Of a stretch of DNA of 64,000 nt, positions 45,352 to 54,653 are shown piece by piece. Position 1 is the stretch's first letter; the number at the start of each line of letters is the position of its first letter. The notes under the pieces were generated by a model. That model saw nothing but the letters and a program-made list of their open reading frames with translations, searched no databases and was not told where the DNA came from. The position numbers and the translations under genes were made by a program. This DNA comes from Ruminococcus sp. AF46-10NS (GTDB lineage Bacteria; Bacillota; Clostridia; Lachnospirales; Lachnospiraceae). Location: positions 3,343 to 67,342 of the forward strand of contig NZ_QRNF01000020.1 in NCBI RefSeq assembly GCF_003474435.1, in the 5' to 3' direction.

Positions 45352-46830
45352 CTATTTCAACGCCTTCTCAATCTCCTCTATCACAATACGAAGAGCCTTC
45401 AGTCTTGCATACTTTTTATCTACGGACTCAAGGATATGCCATGGTGCGTATGTTGTACTTGTTTTCTGCAGCATCTCATCCACTGCAACCTCATACTGAT
45501 CCCACTTCTCGCGGTTTCTCCAGTCCTCATCTGTGATCTTCCAGCGTTTCTCCGGATTATTCTGCCTGTCATTAAATCTGGCAAGCTGAGTATCCTTATC
45601 AATCTGCACCCAGAATTTCACGATCACTGCTCCCCAGTCTGAAAGTTCTTTCTCGAATTCATTGATTTCATTATATGCACGCCGCCAGTCATTCTCACTG
45701 CAGAACCCTTCCAGTCTCTCAACCATAACCCTGCCGTACCAGGTTCTGTCAAAAATAGCGATATGGCCATTTTTCGGAAGCCTTGTCCAGAAACGCCACA
45801 GATAATGACGGGCCTTCTCATGCGGCTCCGGGCTTGCGATCGGATGCACCTCAAAACCGCGAGGATCAAGTGCCTCTGTGATCCGCTTGATATTGCCTCC
45901 CTTGCCTGCTGCATCCCATCCTTCATAGGTAATGATCACAGGAACTCTCTTTCTGTACAGACGGTTGTGAAGACTTCCAAGCTTCGCCTGCAGTTCCTTA
46001 AGCTCTGCCTTGTACTGCTCCTCTTCCACTTCTTTTCCTTCAAGCGGGATCTCATTGAGCTTTGGCATCTCCACCAGTGGGAAAACATTCTGCAGGATCG
46101 GAACCGAATGTTTGCTGTTTTCCATAGCGATCTCAATATTGCCGATCATAGTCTCCAGTACCTGCAGCTCTGCCCATTTCCGGTCACTGGCATCTATGAT
46201 ATACCATGGCGCAGAGGAAGTATTGGTATCTCTCATATACTGATCAAAAATTTTTCTGCATTTTTTATAATGATCATTTTGCCAGAGATCATATTCATTC
46301 ACTCTCCAGCGCGTATCCTTGCTCTCCAGGAGATATTCCATTCGTTTCTCCTGTTCTTTACGGTCGATCTGCATAAAAAATTTCAGGAGAACATATCCGT
46401 TATCTGTCAGCTGACGCTCAAATCTGCGAATACTGTCGATCCGCTTCACATAACTGTCACCTTTCAGTTTCTTGTCCATACGGTCGCGGCAGGTCTGGTC
46501 CATCCATCCGGAATCCAGAAATGTGAATTTGCCATTTTCCGGAATTTCCTTGAAATACCGGTAAAGAAACGGTCTCCTCAAATCTTCCTCTGTTGGAGCC
46601 GACATGGTAGCAACTTTGAAAAAACGCGGATCAATATTCTTGATGACCTTGCTTATGGTACTTCCTTTTCCGGAAGCTCCCCATCCCTCAAACAGAACGA
46701 TCACCGGGATCTTATGCTCCTTAAGAGCCATCTGCAGTTCATATAATCTCGCTCTTGCAGTACTGAGCCGTGCCTTGACATCTTCTTTTTCCGGAATCTG
46801 CTCCGGGTTCCAGTTTTTTAACATCTGCAT
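45352..46830 (-). CDS. Two-domain PPK2 polyphosphate kinase (polyphosphate:AMP phosphotransferase type)
   Basis: PPK2 enzymes transfer phosphate between polyphosphate and nucleotides; the tandem form in Acinetobacter makes ADP from AMP. The 492-residue protein has two PPK2 domains. Domain 1 (about 1-235) has Walker A VLFEGWGASGKGSTISK and a degenerate Walker B FLDSGWMDQT. Domain 2 (about 270-490) has Walker A ITYEGWDAAGKGGNIKR and intact AIFDRTWYGRVMVER. By analogy the second domain is catalytic and the first structural. It lies alone between sigG and a small unknown gene. AMP phosphorylation is inferred from architecture. Confidence 0.93.
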   Translation of the reverse strand: MQMLKNWNPEQIPEKEDVKARLSTARARLYELQMALKEHKIPVIVLFEGWGASGKGSTISKVIKNIDPRFFKVATMSAPTEEDLRRPFLYRYFKEIPENGKFTFLDSGWMDQTCRDRMDKKLKGDSYVKRIDSIRRFERQLTDNGYVLLKFFMQIDRKEQEKRMEYLLESKDTRWRVNEYDLWQNDHYKKCRKIFDQYMRDTNTSSAPWYIIDASDRKWAELQVLETMIGNIEIAMENSKHSVPILQNVFPLVEMPKLNEIPLEGKEVEEEQYKAELKELQAKLGSLHNRLYRKRVPVIITYEGWDAAGKGGNIKRITEALDPRGFEVHPIASPEPHEKARHYLWRFWTRLPKNGHIAIFDRTWYGRVMVERLEGFCSENDWRRAYNEINEFEKELSDWGAVIVKFWVQIDKDTQLARFNDRQNNPEKRWKITDEDWRNREKWDQYEVAVDEMLQKTSTTYAPWHILESVDKKYARLKALRIVIEEIEKALK

Positions 46831-46983
46831 CGTCCTTCCTGAAATTATTTGAATATTTATATTATATCACATTCATTTCTGTTTTACGATGAATTTCTCC
46901 TTGATTTAACGTAATTTTTCAAGTTCAACATTTTACACTATAATAAATCTTCTCAAAAAAATATGAAAACACAGCTCAGACTA

Positions 46984-47012
46984 TTGACATTTTTCCCACT
47001 GATACATACAAT
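46984..47012 (+). promoter_or_regulatory. Sigma-A-like promoter of the small unknown gene
   Basis: TTGACA (46984-46989) and TACAAT (47007-47012) are spaced 17 bp, about 85 bp upstream of the ATG at 47098. A second TATAAT at 46939-46944 lies further upstream. Confidence 0.6.
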
Positions 47013-47097
47013 AAATGCGCCTATTGTTATTTTTTTAACTTCATTGAAAACAGTAGAACAAAGCCGTGCCAAACAGCAAAAAAGCAAGGAGAAGATC

Positions 47098-47463
47098 ATG
47101 AAACTCACAGAAGAACTTCTGAATAAAATGGAACAGAAAAAAGAACTTTACGGGGACGGCATCATCATGCCTGACGGAGATTACCGCCTGATCCAGGACG
47201 GACACTTAAAAACCCTTATGTCCCTTTTGCCATATACAGAAAATGAACTCTGGAAGATGATACCGGAAGATGATTCCGCCCTCTTCTGGCTGGTGGAAAA
47301 AACAGGCTGCGTCCTGACAGATGTAAACTCTACGATTGGAATGAAAATGACCCCCGAACAGCAGAATACTTTCGAGGCACTCTCCTGCCGGGGGATCATT
47401 TCCGGTGAATATTATGATCTTACAAAACAGCGCGAAAAGACGCATGCACGTCAGTCATCATAA
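47098..47463 (+). CDS. Conserved-looking small protein of unknown function
   Basis: I do not recognise the family. The 121-residue product starts at ATG 47098 (AAGGAGAAGATC upstream), MKLTEELLNKMEQKKELYGD, is soluble and acidic, and has segments GIIMPDGDYRLIQDGHLKTLMSLLP and ALFWLVEKTGCVLTDVNSTIGMKMTPEQQNTFEAL. No membrane segment or metal-binding pattern is visible. A longer in-frame reading from 46963 crosses the promoter and is rejected. Its last 13 bp overlap the convergent TtcA-type gene. Confidence 0.72.
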   Translation: MKLTEELLNKMEQKKELYGDGIIMPDGDYRLIQDGHLKTLMSLLPYTENELWKMIPEDDSALFWLVEKTGCVLTDVNSTIGMKMTPEQQNTFEALSCRGIISGEYYDLTKQREKTHARQSS

Positions 47464-48635
47464 CCTTCCAGGAAGGAATGTTTCACACCATCTTTTTTAT
47501 AAGCGATCACAGTATGAAGATTAACATTCTCCACACTCCGGAAAATATTACTCTCAATATGTGGATTAACTTTCTTTAACTCTGCGATCAGATTCTTGAT
47601 CTCCATACGCTTGGAAACACTGGTACCGTCTGTACGGCATGTTGTACATGTATCTGTAAACTTACATGCACACTGGATAAAATGAAGATCATTATAATCT
47701 CTCCAGTGCTTGATATCAGCTTCCCTGATCAGATACATGGGACGGATCAGCTGCATTCCTTCGAAATTGGTACTGTGAAGTTTCGGCATCATCGTCTGAA
47801 CCTGCGCTCCGTAAAGCATTCCCATAAGAATGGTCTCGATCACATCATCGTAGTGATGCCCAAGTGCTATCTTGTTGCATCCCAGTTCTTTCGCCTTGCT
47901 GTAAAGATATCCTCTTCTCATACGGGCACAGAGATAACAAGGAGATTTCTCAATATTGTAGACAGCATCAAAGATCTCTGTCTCAAAAACCGTGATCGGG
48001 ATTCCCAGGAGCTTTGCATTATGCTCGATTATGGCACGGTTCGCTTCATTATAACCAGGATCCATCACAAGGAATACCAGTTCAAACGGAAACTTGTTGT
48101 GACGTTTTAATTCCTGGAAGAGTTTTGCCATAAGCATGGAATCCTTGCCGCCTGAGATACAAACAGCAATCTTGTCTCCCGGCTTCACCAGCTCATAATC
48201 ATTGATTCCTCTGGCAAATCTGGAAAACAGCTGCTTGTGGAATTTCTTACGGATACTCAGCTCAATATCCTTTCTGCGCTGTTCCAGCGCTTCTTCTTCA
48301 CTCAGATCACTATCCTCTTTATTGGACATATCTTTCTGCATCTGCTCAAAAAGCCATCCTGTATAACCGCCCTTTAAACTGAGGGCAGGAATACCTTTTT
48401 CACGGAGCATCTGAGCTCCCTCCTGGCTGAAAAGTCCTCTCGTGCAGTAAAGAACAGGAATTTTTTCTCCCTTCAGCTCTTCTGCCCTCTCTTTAAGATC
48501 CGGTTCCGGAACAGAAATAGCTCCCGGGATCATTCCGTATTCAATAGTTACTTTATCGCGGGTATCAACCAGAAGATATTTCTCCCGCTCTTTTTCTATC
48601 TGGTCATAAGAAATCTCCAGTGTTTCTTCACTCAT
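47451..48635 (-). CDS. Rhodanese-TtcA fusion, tRNA 2-thiolation-type PP-loop ATPase
   Basis: From ATG 48635 (394 residues) the protein has an N-terminal rhodanese-like domain (about 5-105, YLLVDTRDKVTIEYGMIPGAISVP with the cysteine loop VLYCTRGLFSQEGAQML) and a PP-loop adenylase domain with KIAVCISGGKDSMLMAKL near 165. It then has CYLCARMRRGYLYSKA near 250 and a second cysteine cluster CACKFTDTCTTCR near 325, typical of 4Fe-4S TtcA/TtuA enzymes. The fusion suggests a built-in sulfur donor. TtcA makes 2-thiocytidine 32 in tRNA; other substrates are possible. Upstream is a ferredoxin-like gene 19 bp away. Confidence 0.86.
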   Translation of the reverse strand: MSEETLEISYDQIEKEREKYLLVDTRDKVTIEYGMIPGAISVPEPDLKERAEELKGEKIPVLYCTRGLFSQEGAQMLREKGIPALSLKGGYTGWLFEQMQKDMSNKEDSDLSEEEALEQRRKDIELSIRKKFHKQLFSRFARGINDYELVKPGDKIAVCISGGKDSMLMAKLFQELKRHNKFPFELVFLVMDPGYNEANRAIIEHNAKLLGIPITVFETEIFDAVYNIEKSPCYLCARMRRGYLYSKAKELGCNKIALGHHYDDVIETILMGMLYGAQVQTMMPKLHSTNFEGMQLIRPMYLIREADIKHWRDYNDLHFIQCACKFTDTCTTCRTDGTSVSKRMEIKNLIAELKKVNPHIESNIFRSVENVNLHTVIAYKKDGVKHSFLEGYDD

Positions 48636-48654
48636 GCTGTTTTTATTCCTTTCC

Positions 48655-49398
48655 TTACAGCTCCTCTCTGATCGTGCCGTCACGTGCGATGATAACTACC
48701 TGCCACGGGATCATCTTTCCGCTTCTCTGCATGGCGCGGATCACTGCTTTCTCAATGCCTCCGCAACAGGGAACTTCCATACGAACGATGCAGATACTGC
48801 GGATGGAATTATTCCGTATGATTTCCGTAAGCTTGTCTGCATAATCTCCCTCATCAAGTTTAGGGCATCCGATCAGTGTTACATGATCTTTTATGAATCT
48901 CTCATGAAATCCTGCGTAGGCATATGCTGTGCAGTCTGCCGCAATCAGAAGCTGTGCATTTTCAAAATATGGTGCATTTACAGGAACTAATTTAATCTGC
49001 ACTGGCCACTGGCCAAGGCAGCTCTGCTGTCCCATATCAGGGACTGTATCTGTTCTCTGTTTCTCCGATAAAGCCGGCGGTTCCTGTTTCGGTTTCAGGC
49101 TTCTTGCCATACTTCCAGGGCATACATATGCGGCCAGGCCTCCGGAAGTTTTCTCTTTTTTAAGCTTCATTCTCTGTTCTACCGCTTCCATATCATAATC
49201 TGCTGCTTCACGCTCTATGATACGGATCGCATCTGCAGGGCAGACCGGAAGGCAGTCTCCCAACCCGTCGCAGTAATCATCCCGGATCAGTTTTGCCTTG
49301 CCATCTATCATGGCAATGGCTCCTTCATGGCAGGCAGCTGCACAGGCTCCGCAGCCGTTACATTTCTCTTCATTAATGTGCACGATCTTTCTTATCAT
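48655..49398 (-). CDS. 4Fe-4S ferredoxin-domain protein
   Basis: The 247-residue protein has two N-terminal 4Fe-4S clusters, CNGCGACAAACHEGAI (about 13-28) and the variant CDGLGDCLPVCPADAI (about 43-58), and a C-terminal region (about 125-247) with VPCCGGIEKAVIRAMQRSG and LLIADCTAYAYAGFHERFI. This domain resembles iron-sulfur proteins co-encoded with Fnr-type regulators and hybrid-cluster protein in anaerobes. It is 19 bp upstream of the TtcA-type gene and 102 bp downstream of a Crp/Fnr regulator. An electron-transfer or redox-sensing role is inferred. Confidence 0.82.
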   Translation of the reverse strand: MIRKIVHINEEKCNGCGACAAACHEGAIAMIDGKAKLIRDDYCDGLGDCLPVCPADAIRIIEREAADYDMEAVEQRMKLKKEKTSGGLAAYVCPGSMARSLKPKQEPPALSEKQRTDTVPDMGQQSCLGQWPVQIKLVPVNAPYFENAQLLIAADCTAYAYAGFHERFIKDHVTLIGCPKLDEGDYADKLTEIIRNNSIRSICIVRMEVPCCGGIEKAVIRAMQRSGKMIPWQVVIIARDGTIREEL

Positions 49399-49500
49399 AA
49401 TATCATCTCTCCCTGATTTCCATATGTGTTATAACTGTTATCTGTTTTACAGCCATATCATATAAAAACCAGCGAAAATATTCGGTAACATACGTTACGC

Positions 49501-50187
49501 TCAGAGATAAAATTCAAGTTTTTCCTGATCTTTCACAAGGATCTGCCGCCTGGATAATTCCAGGATTCCTTCTTCCTGCATCTTTCCCAGTTCCCTTGAA
49601 AGAGATGGTCTGGTGATATTCAGATAATCTGCCATCTCTTCTCTGGACAGGCTCATATGGATCACGCCTTCACTATCCTGGCACTCCACAAGAAAACGGA
49701 CAATCCTCTCCCGCAAAGTACCGCTTCCCAGAATCCGAAGCTTCTGGTTCATATTGTAAGCCTTCTCTGCAAAAACCTCAAGAAGATTTTCACGGAGTTT
49801 TCTGCTCAAAACATCCCCTTTTTCTGTAAAAATCTGATTATCCAGTATCAGTACTCGTGTCTTCTCTGCTGCTTCCACATACATATCATAAGAGGATTTT
49901 TCCATAAAGACATAAACTTCCCCGAACAGAACCCCTGGCATTTCCAGCTGTGTCAGAAGGATCCTCTTTCCGGAAAAAGTCTCCTTTGCAATGATCACGC
50001 TACCGTCAAGCAGAACATATACTGCTTCGGGTCGGTCTGTTTCCTGAAAAACCCGTTCTCCCCTGGAAAAAGATCTCACTGTTCCTTCTTTTACCAGCAG
50101 TCTTTCCATCTCACCTTCTTCAAGGTTTCTGCACAGCCGGCTTCTTTTTAAAACATCCAGGAGTTCTTTTTTCTCTTTGTCATTCAT
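49501..50187 (-). CDS. Crp/Fnr family transcriptional regulator
   Basis: This 228-residue regulator has a cyclic-nucleotide-binding-like beta-barrel (about 15-125, FQETDRPEAVYVLLDGSVIIAKETFSG) and a winged helix-turn-helix (about 160-215, MSLSREEMADYLNITRPSLSRELGKMQEEGILE). There are no Fnr-type cysteine clusters and no clear cAMP-binding RxS motif. It is the most upstream gene of the run with the ferredoxin-like and TtcA-type genes and probably controls them. No operator was identified with confidence. Confidence 0.92.
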   Translation of the reverse strand: MNDKEKKELLDVLKRSRLCRNLEEGEMERLLVKEGTVRSFSRGERVFQETDRPEAVYVLLDGSVIIAKETFSGKRILLTQLEMPGVLFGEVYVFMEKSSYDMYVEAAEKTRVLILDNQIFTEKGDVLSRKLRENLLEVFAEKAYNMNQKLRILGSGTLRERIVRFLVECQDSEGVIHMSLSREEMADYLNITRPSLSRELGKMQEEGILELSRRQILVKDQEKLEFYL

Positions 50188-50353
50188 ATTTTCACCTCGT
50201 CCTAATACAAGCTTTTACCATATTTCTGTATTATCTGTCAACTTTGCCTGACGCAACCTGTACTTTTTTCAGAAAATAAGTTATAATATTTTTTGTGACT
50301 ATCCGGCAGGTCATCTTCTGCCATATTATATATTACCAAGGAGGATACCGGAA

Positions 50354-52486
50354 ATGAAAACAAAGAATCAGACTCTGCTTTCTGAGAATACACTGACTTC
50401 CCGGCCAACAGATATTATCGCGGGATTTCCTGTGCGTCCCGGTCTTTTTGAATTAAATGGTGCTACTCCTCTTTCCAATGGAGTTAACTTCACTACACAT
50501 ACCCGTCATGGTACATCCTGTGAACTTCTTCTTTTCCACTCCGGTGAAGAGGAGCCTTTCGCAGTTCTTCCGTTTCCTAACGCCTGTCGTATTGGTGATG
50601 TCTACTCCATGATCGTCATGGGGCTGGACATTGAAGACCTGGAATACGGATACCGTGTTGACGGTCCTTATGAACCGGAAAAAGGCCATATCTTTGATAA
50701 GACAAAAGTTCTTCTTGACCCTTATGCCAAAGCTGTTGCAGGTCAGCGCGAATGGGGCCAGCAGAAAGTCGGAAGCTACCACGCCCGCGTTGTACGTGAA
50801 ACTTTTGACTGGGAAGACATGCCCCAGTCCACACGTAAGATCAGCGATCTTATCATCTACGAGCTTCATGTCCGTGGATTTACACAGGACTCCTCTTCCG
50901 GTGTTACTCACCCCGGAACCTTCGCAGGTCTCCGGGAAAAGATTCCTTATCTGAAAGAGCTCGGAATCAACGCTGTGGAGCTCATGCCGATCTTCGAGTT
51001 CGATGAAAACATGAATGCCCGTACTGTGAATGGCAGACGTCTCCTGGAATACTGGGGATACAATTCCGTCAATTTCTTTTCCCCGAACACCAGCTACGCT
51101 TCCAAGGCTGAGCATAACTGCGAGGGAACTGAGCTGAAAGAACTGATCCGTGAGCTCCATGAGAACGGGATCGAGGTGATCCTGGACGTTGTATTTAACC
51201 ACACAGCCGAAGGCAACGAGCTTGGAAAAACATTCTGTTTTAAAGGATTTGACAATAAAGTTTATTATATGCTCACACCTGAGGGAAATTACTACAATTT
51301 CAGCGGCTGCGGAAATACATTAAACTGCAATCACCCCATTGTCCGTCAGATGATCCTGGAATGCTTACGCTACTGGACCATTAACTACCGTGTGGATGGT
51401 TTCCGTTTCGACCTTGCCAGCATCCTTGGAAGACATGAAGATGGTTCTCCACTTAACAATCCACCACTTCTGGAGCTTCTTGCCTATGACCCGGTACTTC
51501 GAAATGTCAAGCTGATTGCCGAGGCATGGGACGCCGGTGGACTGTATCAGGTAGGTTCTTTCCCTGCCAGCCGCAGATGGGCCGAGTGGAACGGACGTTA
51601 CCGTGATTGCCTCCGCTCTTTCCTGAAAGGTGATTTTTGGAATGCCTGGGATGCAGCCTGGAGTATTTCCGGTTCCGGTGATCTTTACGGTGGATTCTAC
51701 TCTGACCATAACGACAATTATGCAGGCTACAACTCCTGTGTCAACTTTCTTACCTGTCACGATGGTTTCGCCATGTATGATCTCTATTCTTACAATGAAA
51801 AACACAACGAGGCAAACGGATGGAACAATACAGACGGTTCTAATGACAACCGAAGCTGGAACTGCGGCGAAGAGGGAGAGTCCACCAATCCAGAAGTACT
51901 TTCCCTGCGTTTCCGCATGATCCGAAATGCCTGCGCAGTGCTGATGTCAAGCCGCGGAACACCGATGTTCCTTGCAGGTGATGAATTCGGAAATACCAAA
52001 CGTGGAAATAACAACACTTACTGCCAGGATAATGAGATTTCCTGGATAAACTGGAACCTTCTGGAGAAAAATCATGATCTTTTTGAATTTTTCAAATATA
52101 TGATCCAGTTCCGAAAAAATCACCCGGTTATCTCCCGCAAGCTTCCAAACGCTGTCTGTGGCATGGAGAACATCCACACTCACAATATCGATGCAAGAGA
52201 TGTGACCATTCCAAGAGATGCCCATACATTTGCCGTAAGTTTTGCAGGCTATGACAAAACAAAAGGTGCTGATGACCTGATCTACATTGCCATCAACGCT
52301 TACTGGGAAGATGTGACCATCACCCTCCCGGATCTGGCCCGTCCCGGCGCATGGTATCTCTGCGTCAATACCTTTGGTGACGGAGAGGGCCGTTATTTCT
52401 ACAAGGAAGATCAGGCACCGCGCATTGAACATGAATTCTGCATGCGCCCAAGATCCGTTGCCATCTTCACAGGACGTAATTATTAA
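50354..52486 (+). CDS. glgX: Glycogen debranching enzyme GlgX (GH13_11, isoamylase type)
   Basis: GlgX hydrolyses alpha-1,6 branches of glycogen. The 710-residue protein has a CBM48 domain (about 35-130, LFELNGATPLSNGVNFTTHTR), the GH13 barrel with DVVFNHTAEGNE near 282, nucleophile VDGFRFDLASI near 358, acid LIAEAWDAGGLY near 395 and FLTCHDGFAMYDLYSY near 475, and a C-terminal beta domain. Length matches GlgX. AAGGAGGATACCGGAA precedes the ATG and TATAAT lies at 50282-50287. It is followed after 14 bp by eutJ, which is unusual. Confidence 0.95.
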   Translation: MKTKNQTLLSENTLTSRPTDIIAGFPVRPGLFELNGATPLSNGVNFTTHTRHGTSCELLLFHSGEEEPFAVLPFPNACRIGDVYSMIVMGLDIEDLEYGYRVDGPYEPEKGHIFDKTKVLLDPYAKAVAGQREWGQQKVGSYHARVVRETFDWEDMPQSTRKISDLIIYELHVRGFTQDSSSGVTHPGTFAGLREKIPYLKELGINAVELMPIFEFDENMNARTVNGRRLLEYWGYNSVNFFSPNTSYASKAEHNCEGTELKELIRELHENGIEVILDVVFNHTAEGNELGKTFCFKGFDNKVYYMLTPEGNYYNFSGCGNTLNCNHPIVRQMILECLRYWTINYRVDGFRFDLASILGRHEDGSPLNNPPLLELLAYDPVLRNVKLIAEAWDAGGLYQVGSFPASRRWAEWNGRYRDCLRSFLKGDFWNAWDAAWSISGSGDLYGGFYSDHNDNYAGYNSCVNFLTCHDGFAMYDLYSYNEKHNEANGWNNTDGSNDNRSWNCGEEGESTNPEVLSLRFRMIRNACAVLMSSRGTPMFLAGDEFGNTKRGNNNTYCQDNEISWINWNLLEKNHDLFEFFKYMIQFRKNHPVISRKLPNAVCGMENIHTHNIDARDVTIPRDAHTFAVSFAGYDKTKGADDLIYIAINAYWEDVTITLPDLARPGAWYLCVNTFGDGEGRYFYKEDQAPRIEHEFCMRPRSVAIFTGRNY

Positions 52487-52500
52487 AGGAGATTTTTTAA

Positions 52501-53325
52501 ATGGAATTAAAAAACAGAACTCTGTCCAATTTCGCAGAGCTTGTACAGACAGGTGAATGCAAAAAATTCCGCGGACGGCTTAAAGTCGGCGTTGACCTTG
52601 GTACAGCCAACACTGTCCTTGCAGTTGTTGACCGCAACAACCGTCCTGTTGCCGGAGCTTCCGCACCTTCCCATGCAATCCGGGACGGCGTGATCGTAAA
52701 CTATTACGAATCTGTTCAGCTTGTAACGAAACTCAAACAGGAGCTTGAGGAAAAACTTGGCACAGAACTCCTTTACGGAGCTGCTGCCATCCCACCCGGA
52801 GTTTCCGAAGGAAGCATCAAGAGTATCGGCTATGTTCTGGAAGGAGCAGGACTGGAAGTTACAAAAATCGTCGATGAACCAACTGCTGCGGCTGCTGTGT
52901 TAAAAATCACAGACGGCGCCGTTGTGGACGTGGGCGGCGGCACAACCGGCATCAGCATCCTGAAAGACGGAAAAGTGATCTACACAGATGACGAGGCTAC
53001 AGGCGGCAGCCATATGACCATGACTGTAGCCGGCCACTATAAGATTCCTTACGAGGAAGCCGAAGTTCTCAAGACCACACCGGAAAAAGAAGCCGAGATC
53101 TTTCCGGTGATCAAAGCCACCGTAGAAAAAATGGCGGTCATCACAGAAAAATTCCTGCAGGGCTACCAGGTTCCTGCGGTCTACGTTGTAGGCGGCTCCT
53201 GCATGTTCAGGGAATTCACAACTGTATTTGAAAAGAAACTGAAGCTTCCTGTATACAGACCTGTACATCCTCTTCTTGTCACACCACTTGGCATCGCATA
53301 TCACTGCGAGCTTCCGAAAGCCTGA
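52501..53325 (+). CDS. eutJ: EutJ-like Hsp70-family ATPase, outside a eut operon
   Basis: EutJ is an actin/Hsp70-fold protein usually encoded with ethanolamine utilisation microcompartments, with an assumed chaperone role. The 274-residue protein has phosphate-1 VGVDLGTANTVLAVVD near 29, TKIVDEPTAAAAVLKI near 122, phosphate-2 AVVDVGGGTTGISILKDG near 140, and the adenosine motif VYVVGGSCMFREF near 240. Length matches EutJ. GGAGATTTTTTAA precedes the ATG. It is co-transcribed with glgX and followed by a terminator; no other eut or shell gene lies in the window. Confidence 0.85.
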   Translation: MELKNRTLSNFAELVQTGECKKFRGRLKVGVDLGTANTVLAVVDRNNRPVAGASAPSHAIRDGVIVNYYESVQLVTKLKQELEEKLGTELLYGAAAIPPGVSEGSIKSIGYVLEGAGLEVTKIVDEPTAAAAVLKITDGAVVDVGGGTTGISILKDGKVIYTDDEATGGSHMTMTVAGHYKIPYEEAEVLKTTPEKEAEIFPVIKATVEKMAVITEKFLQGYQVPAVYVVGGSCMFREFTTVFEKKLKLPVYRPVHPLLVTPLGIAYHCELPKA

Positions 53326-53341
53326 AAAAAGTCATATAAAA

Positions 53342-53397
53342 AACAGGTATCTGCTCCGGAACCGGTTATCAAATCCGTTTCTTAGCAGATGCCTGTT
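53342..53397. terminator. Bidirectional terminator between eutJ and rlmD
   Basis: AACAGGTATCTGCT (53342-53355) pairs with AGCAGATGCCTGTT (53384-53397) over 14 bp with one wobble or mismatch depending on strand. The plus strand continues into TATTTATTTT and the minus strand into TTTTTATATG, so it can serve both convergent genes. Confidence 0.78.
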
Positions 53398-53457
53398 TAT
53401 TTATTTTCTGTTCAACATGTTTTATATCGTTCTGAAATACCCCTGAAATATTTCATT

Positions 53458-54627
53458 TCATCTTCGTGGTCTGTTTCTCCGGTTGCCCAGCAAAACAACG
53501 GTTTCTATAGAATCTGTGACAGGAAACATATCTACAGGCTGGATCTTCTTTACCTGATAATCTCTTTTTGTAAGATATGCAAGGTCTCTTGCCAGGGTCT
53601 CCGGGTTACAGGATACGTAAACGATCTTATCCGGTGAAAGGGTTAATAAAGAGTGCAGGAATTTGCGGTCACTGCCTGCACGGGGCGGATCCATAAGAAC
53701 AACGTCAACCTTCTCCCCTTCCGCTGCCATTCCTTCCATAAACCAGCCTGCATCTCCCGGAACAAAGCGAACATTACGGATCTTATTCTCTCTTGCATTC
53801 ATTCTGGCATCACGGATAGCATCCCGGTTCAGTTCCACACCGATCACATCCCTTGCATTTCTGGATGCAATGATTCCGATAGTTCCCGTTCCACAGTAAG
53901 CATCGATCACGCGCTCTTTCCCTGTCATGCCGGCAAACTCCATGGCTTTACCATAAAGAACTTCTGTCTGCACAGGATTCACCTGATAGAATGAAGACGG
54001 GGAAATACGGAATGTCAGTCCCATAAGACGGTCTTTTATAAATCCGGGACCATAAAGTACAATATTCCTTTCTCCAAGCACCATGCTGGTCTGCCTGTCA
54101 TTCACATTCAAGACAACTGTAGTGATCTCCGGATGTTCTTTTCTCAAAGCTTTCACAAAATTATTCTTGGATGGAAAGATCGGGGAAACTGTTACCAGCA
54201 CCACCATGATCTCCCCTGTGGAAAAACCTCTTCTCACAAGCACATGGCGGAGAAGTCCGTACCCGGTATCCTCGTCATAAGTCTTGATCTTAAAGGATTT
54301 CAGCATTCCCCTAATGGTACGGATAATCTCCTGACTCTTTTTGTCCTCGATCATACAGTCATCCACAGAAACAATCCGGTGGCTCTTCTCCTCATAAATT
54401 CCGGAAATAACATTGCCCTTTCTGTCACGTCCAAAAGCTGCATGAACTTTGTTTCTATAATAATAAGGATCCTCCATACCAATGATTGGCTCAACTTTGC
54501 CGAATTTCTTCAGAAGTCCTTCTGTATATCTCTGTTTTTTGCGAAGCTGTTCTTCATATGGTACGCCCTGATAACGGCAGCCACCACACTTTTTCGCAAC
54601 TGAACAGACCTGTTCTTTCTGTTCCAT
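53458..54627 (-). CDS. 23S rRNA (uracil-C5)-methyltransferase, RlmD/RumA family
   Basis: This SAM-dependent enzyme methylates uracil in 23S rRNA (U1939 in E. coli) or a related RNA site. The 389-residue protein starts with an iron-sulfur cysteine cluster (CSVAKKCGGCRYQGVPYEEQLRKKQ), then has a methyltransferase core with ERVIDAYCGTGTIGIIASR near 235, DVVLMDPPRAGSDRKFLHSL near 315 and the nucleophile cysteine IVYVSCNPETLARDLAYL near 340. It lacks the N-terminal TRAM domain of E. coli RlmD and is shorter, so it is one of the compact TRAM-less paralogues common in Firmicutes. Exact target unknown. Confidence 0.92.
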   Translation of the reverse strand: MEQKEQVCSVAKKCGGCRYQGVPYEEQLRKKQRYTEGLLKKFGKVEPIIGMEDPYYYRNKVHAAFGRDRKGNVISGIYEEKSHRIVSVDDCMIEDKKSQEIIRTIRGMLKSFKIKTYDEDTGYGLLRHVLVRRGFSTGEIMVVLVTVSPIFPSKNNFVKALRKEHPEITTVVLNVNDRQTSMVLGERNIVLYGPGFIKDRLMGLTFRISPSSFYQVNPVQTEVLYGKAMEFAGMTGKERVIDAYCGTGTIGIIASRNARDVIGVELNRDAIRDARMNARENKIRNVRFVPGDAGWFMEGMAAEGEKVDVVLMDPPRAGSDRKFLHSLLTLSPDKIVYVSCNPETLARDLAYLTKRDYQVKKIQPVDMFPVTDSIETVVLLGNRRNRPRR

Positions 54628-54653
54628 TATTCTCTCTCCTCTTTCGCGGGCAC

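Noticed and set aside
46963..47097. Upstream extension of the small unknown gene
   Set aside because: The extension spans the TTGACA/TACAAT promoter; ATG 47098 has a good ribosome site.
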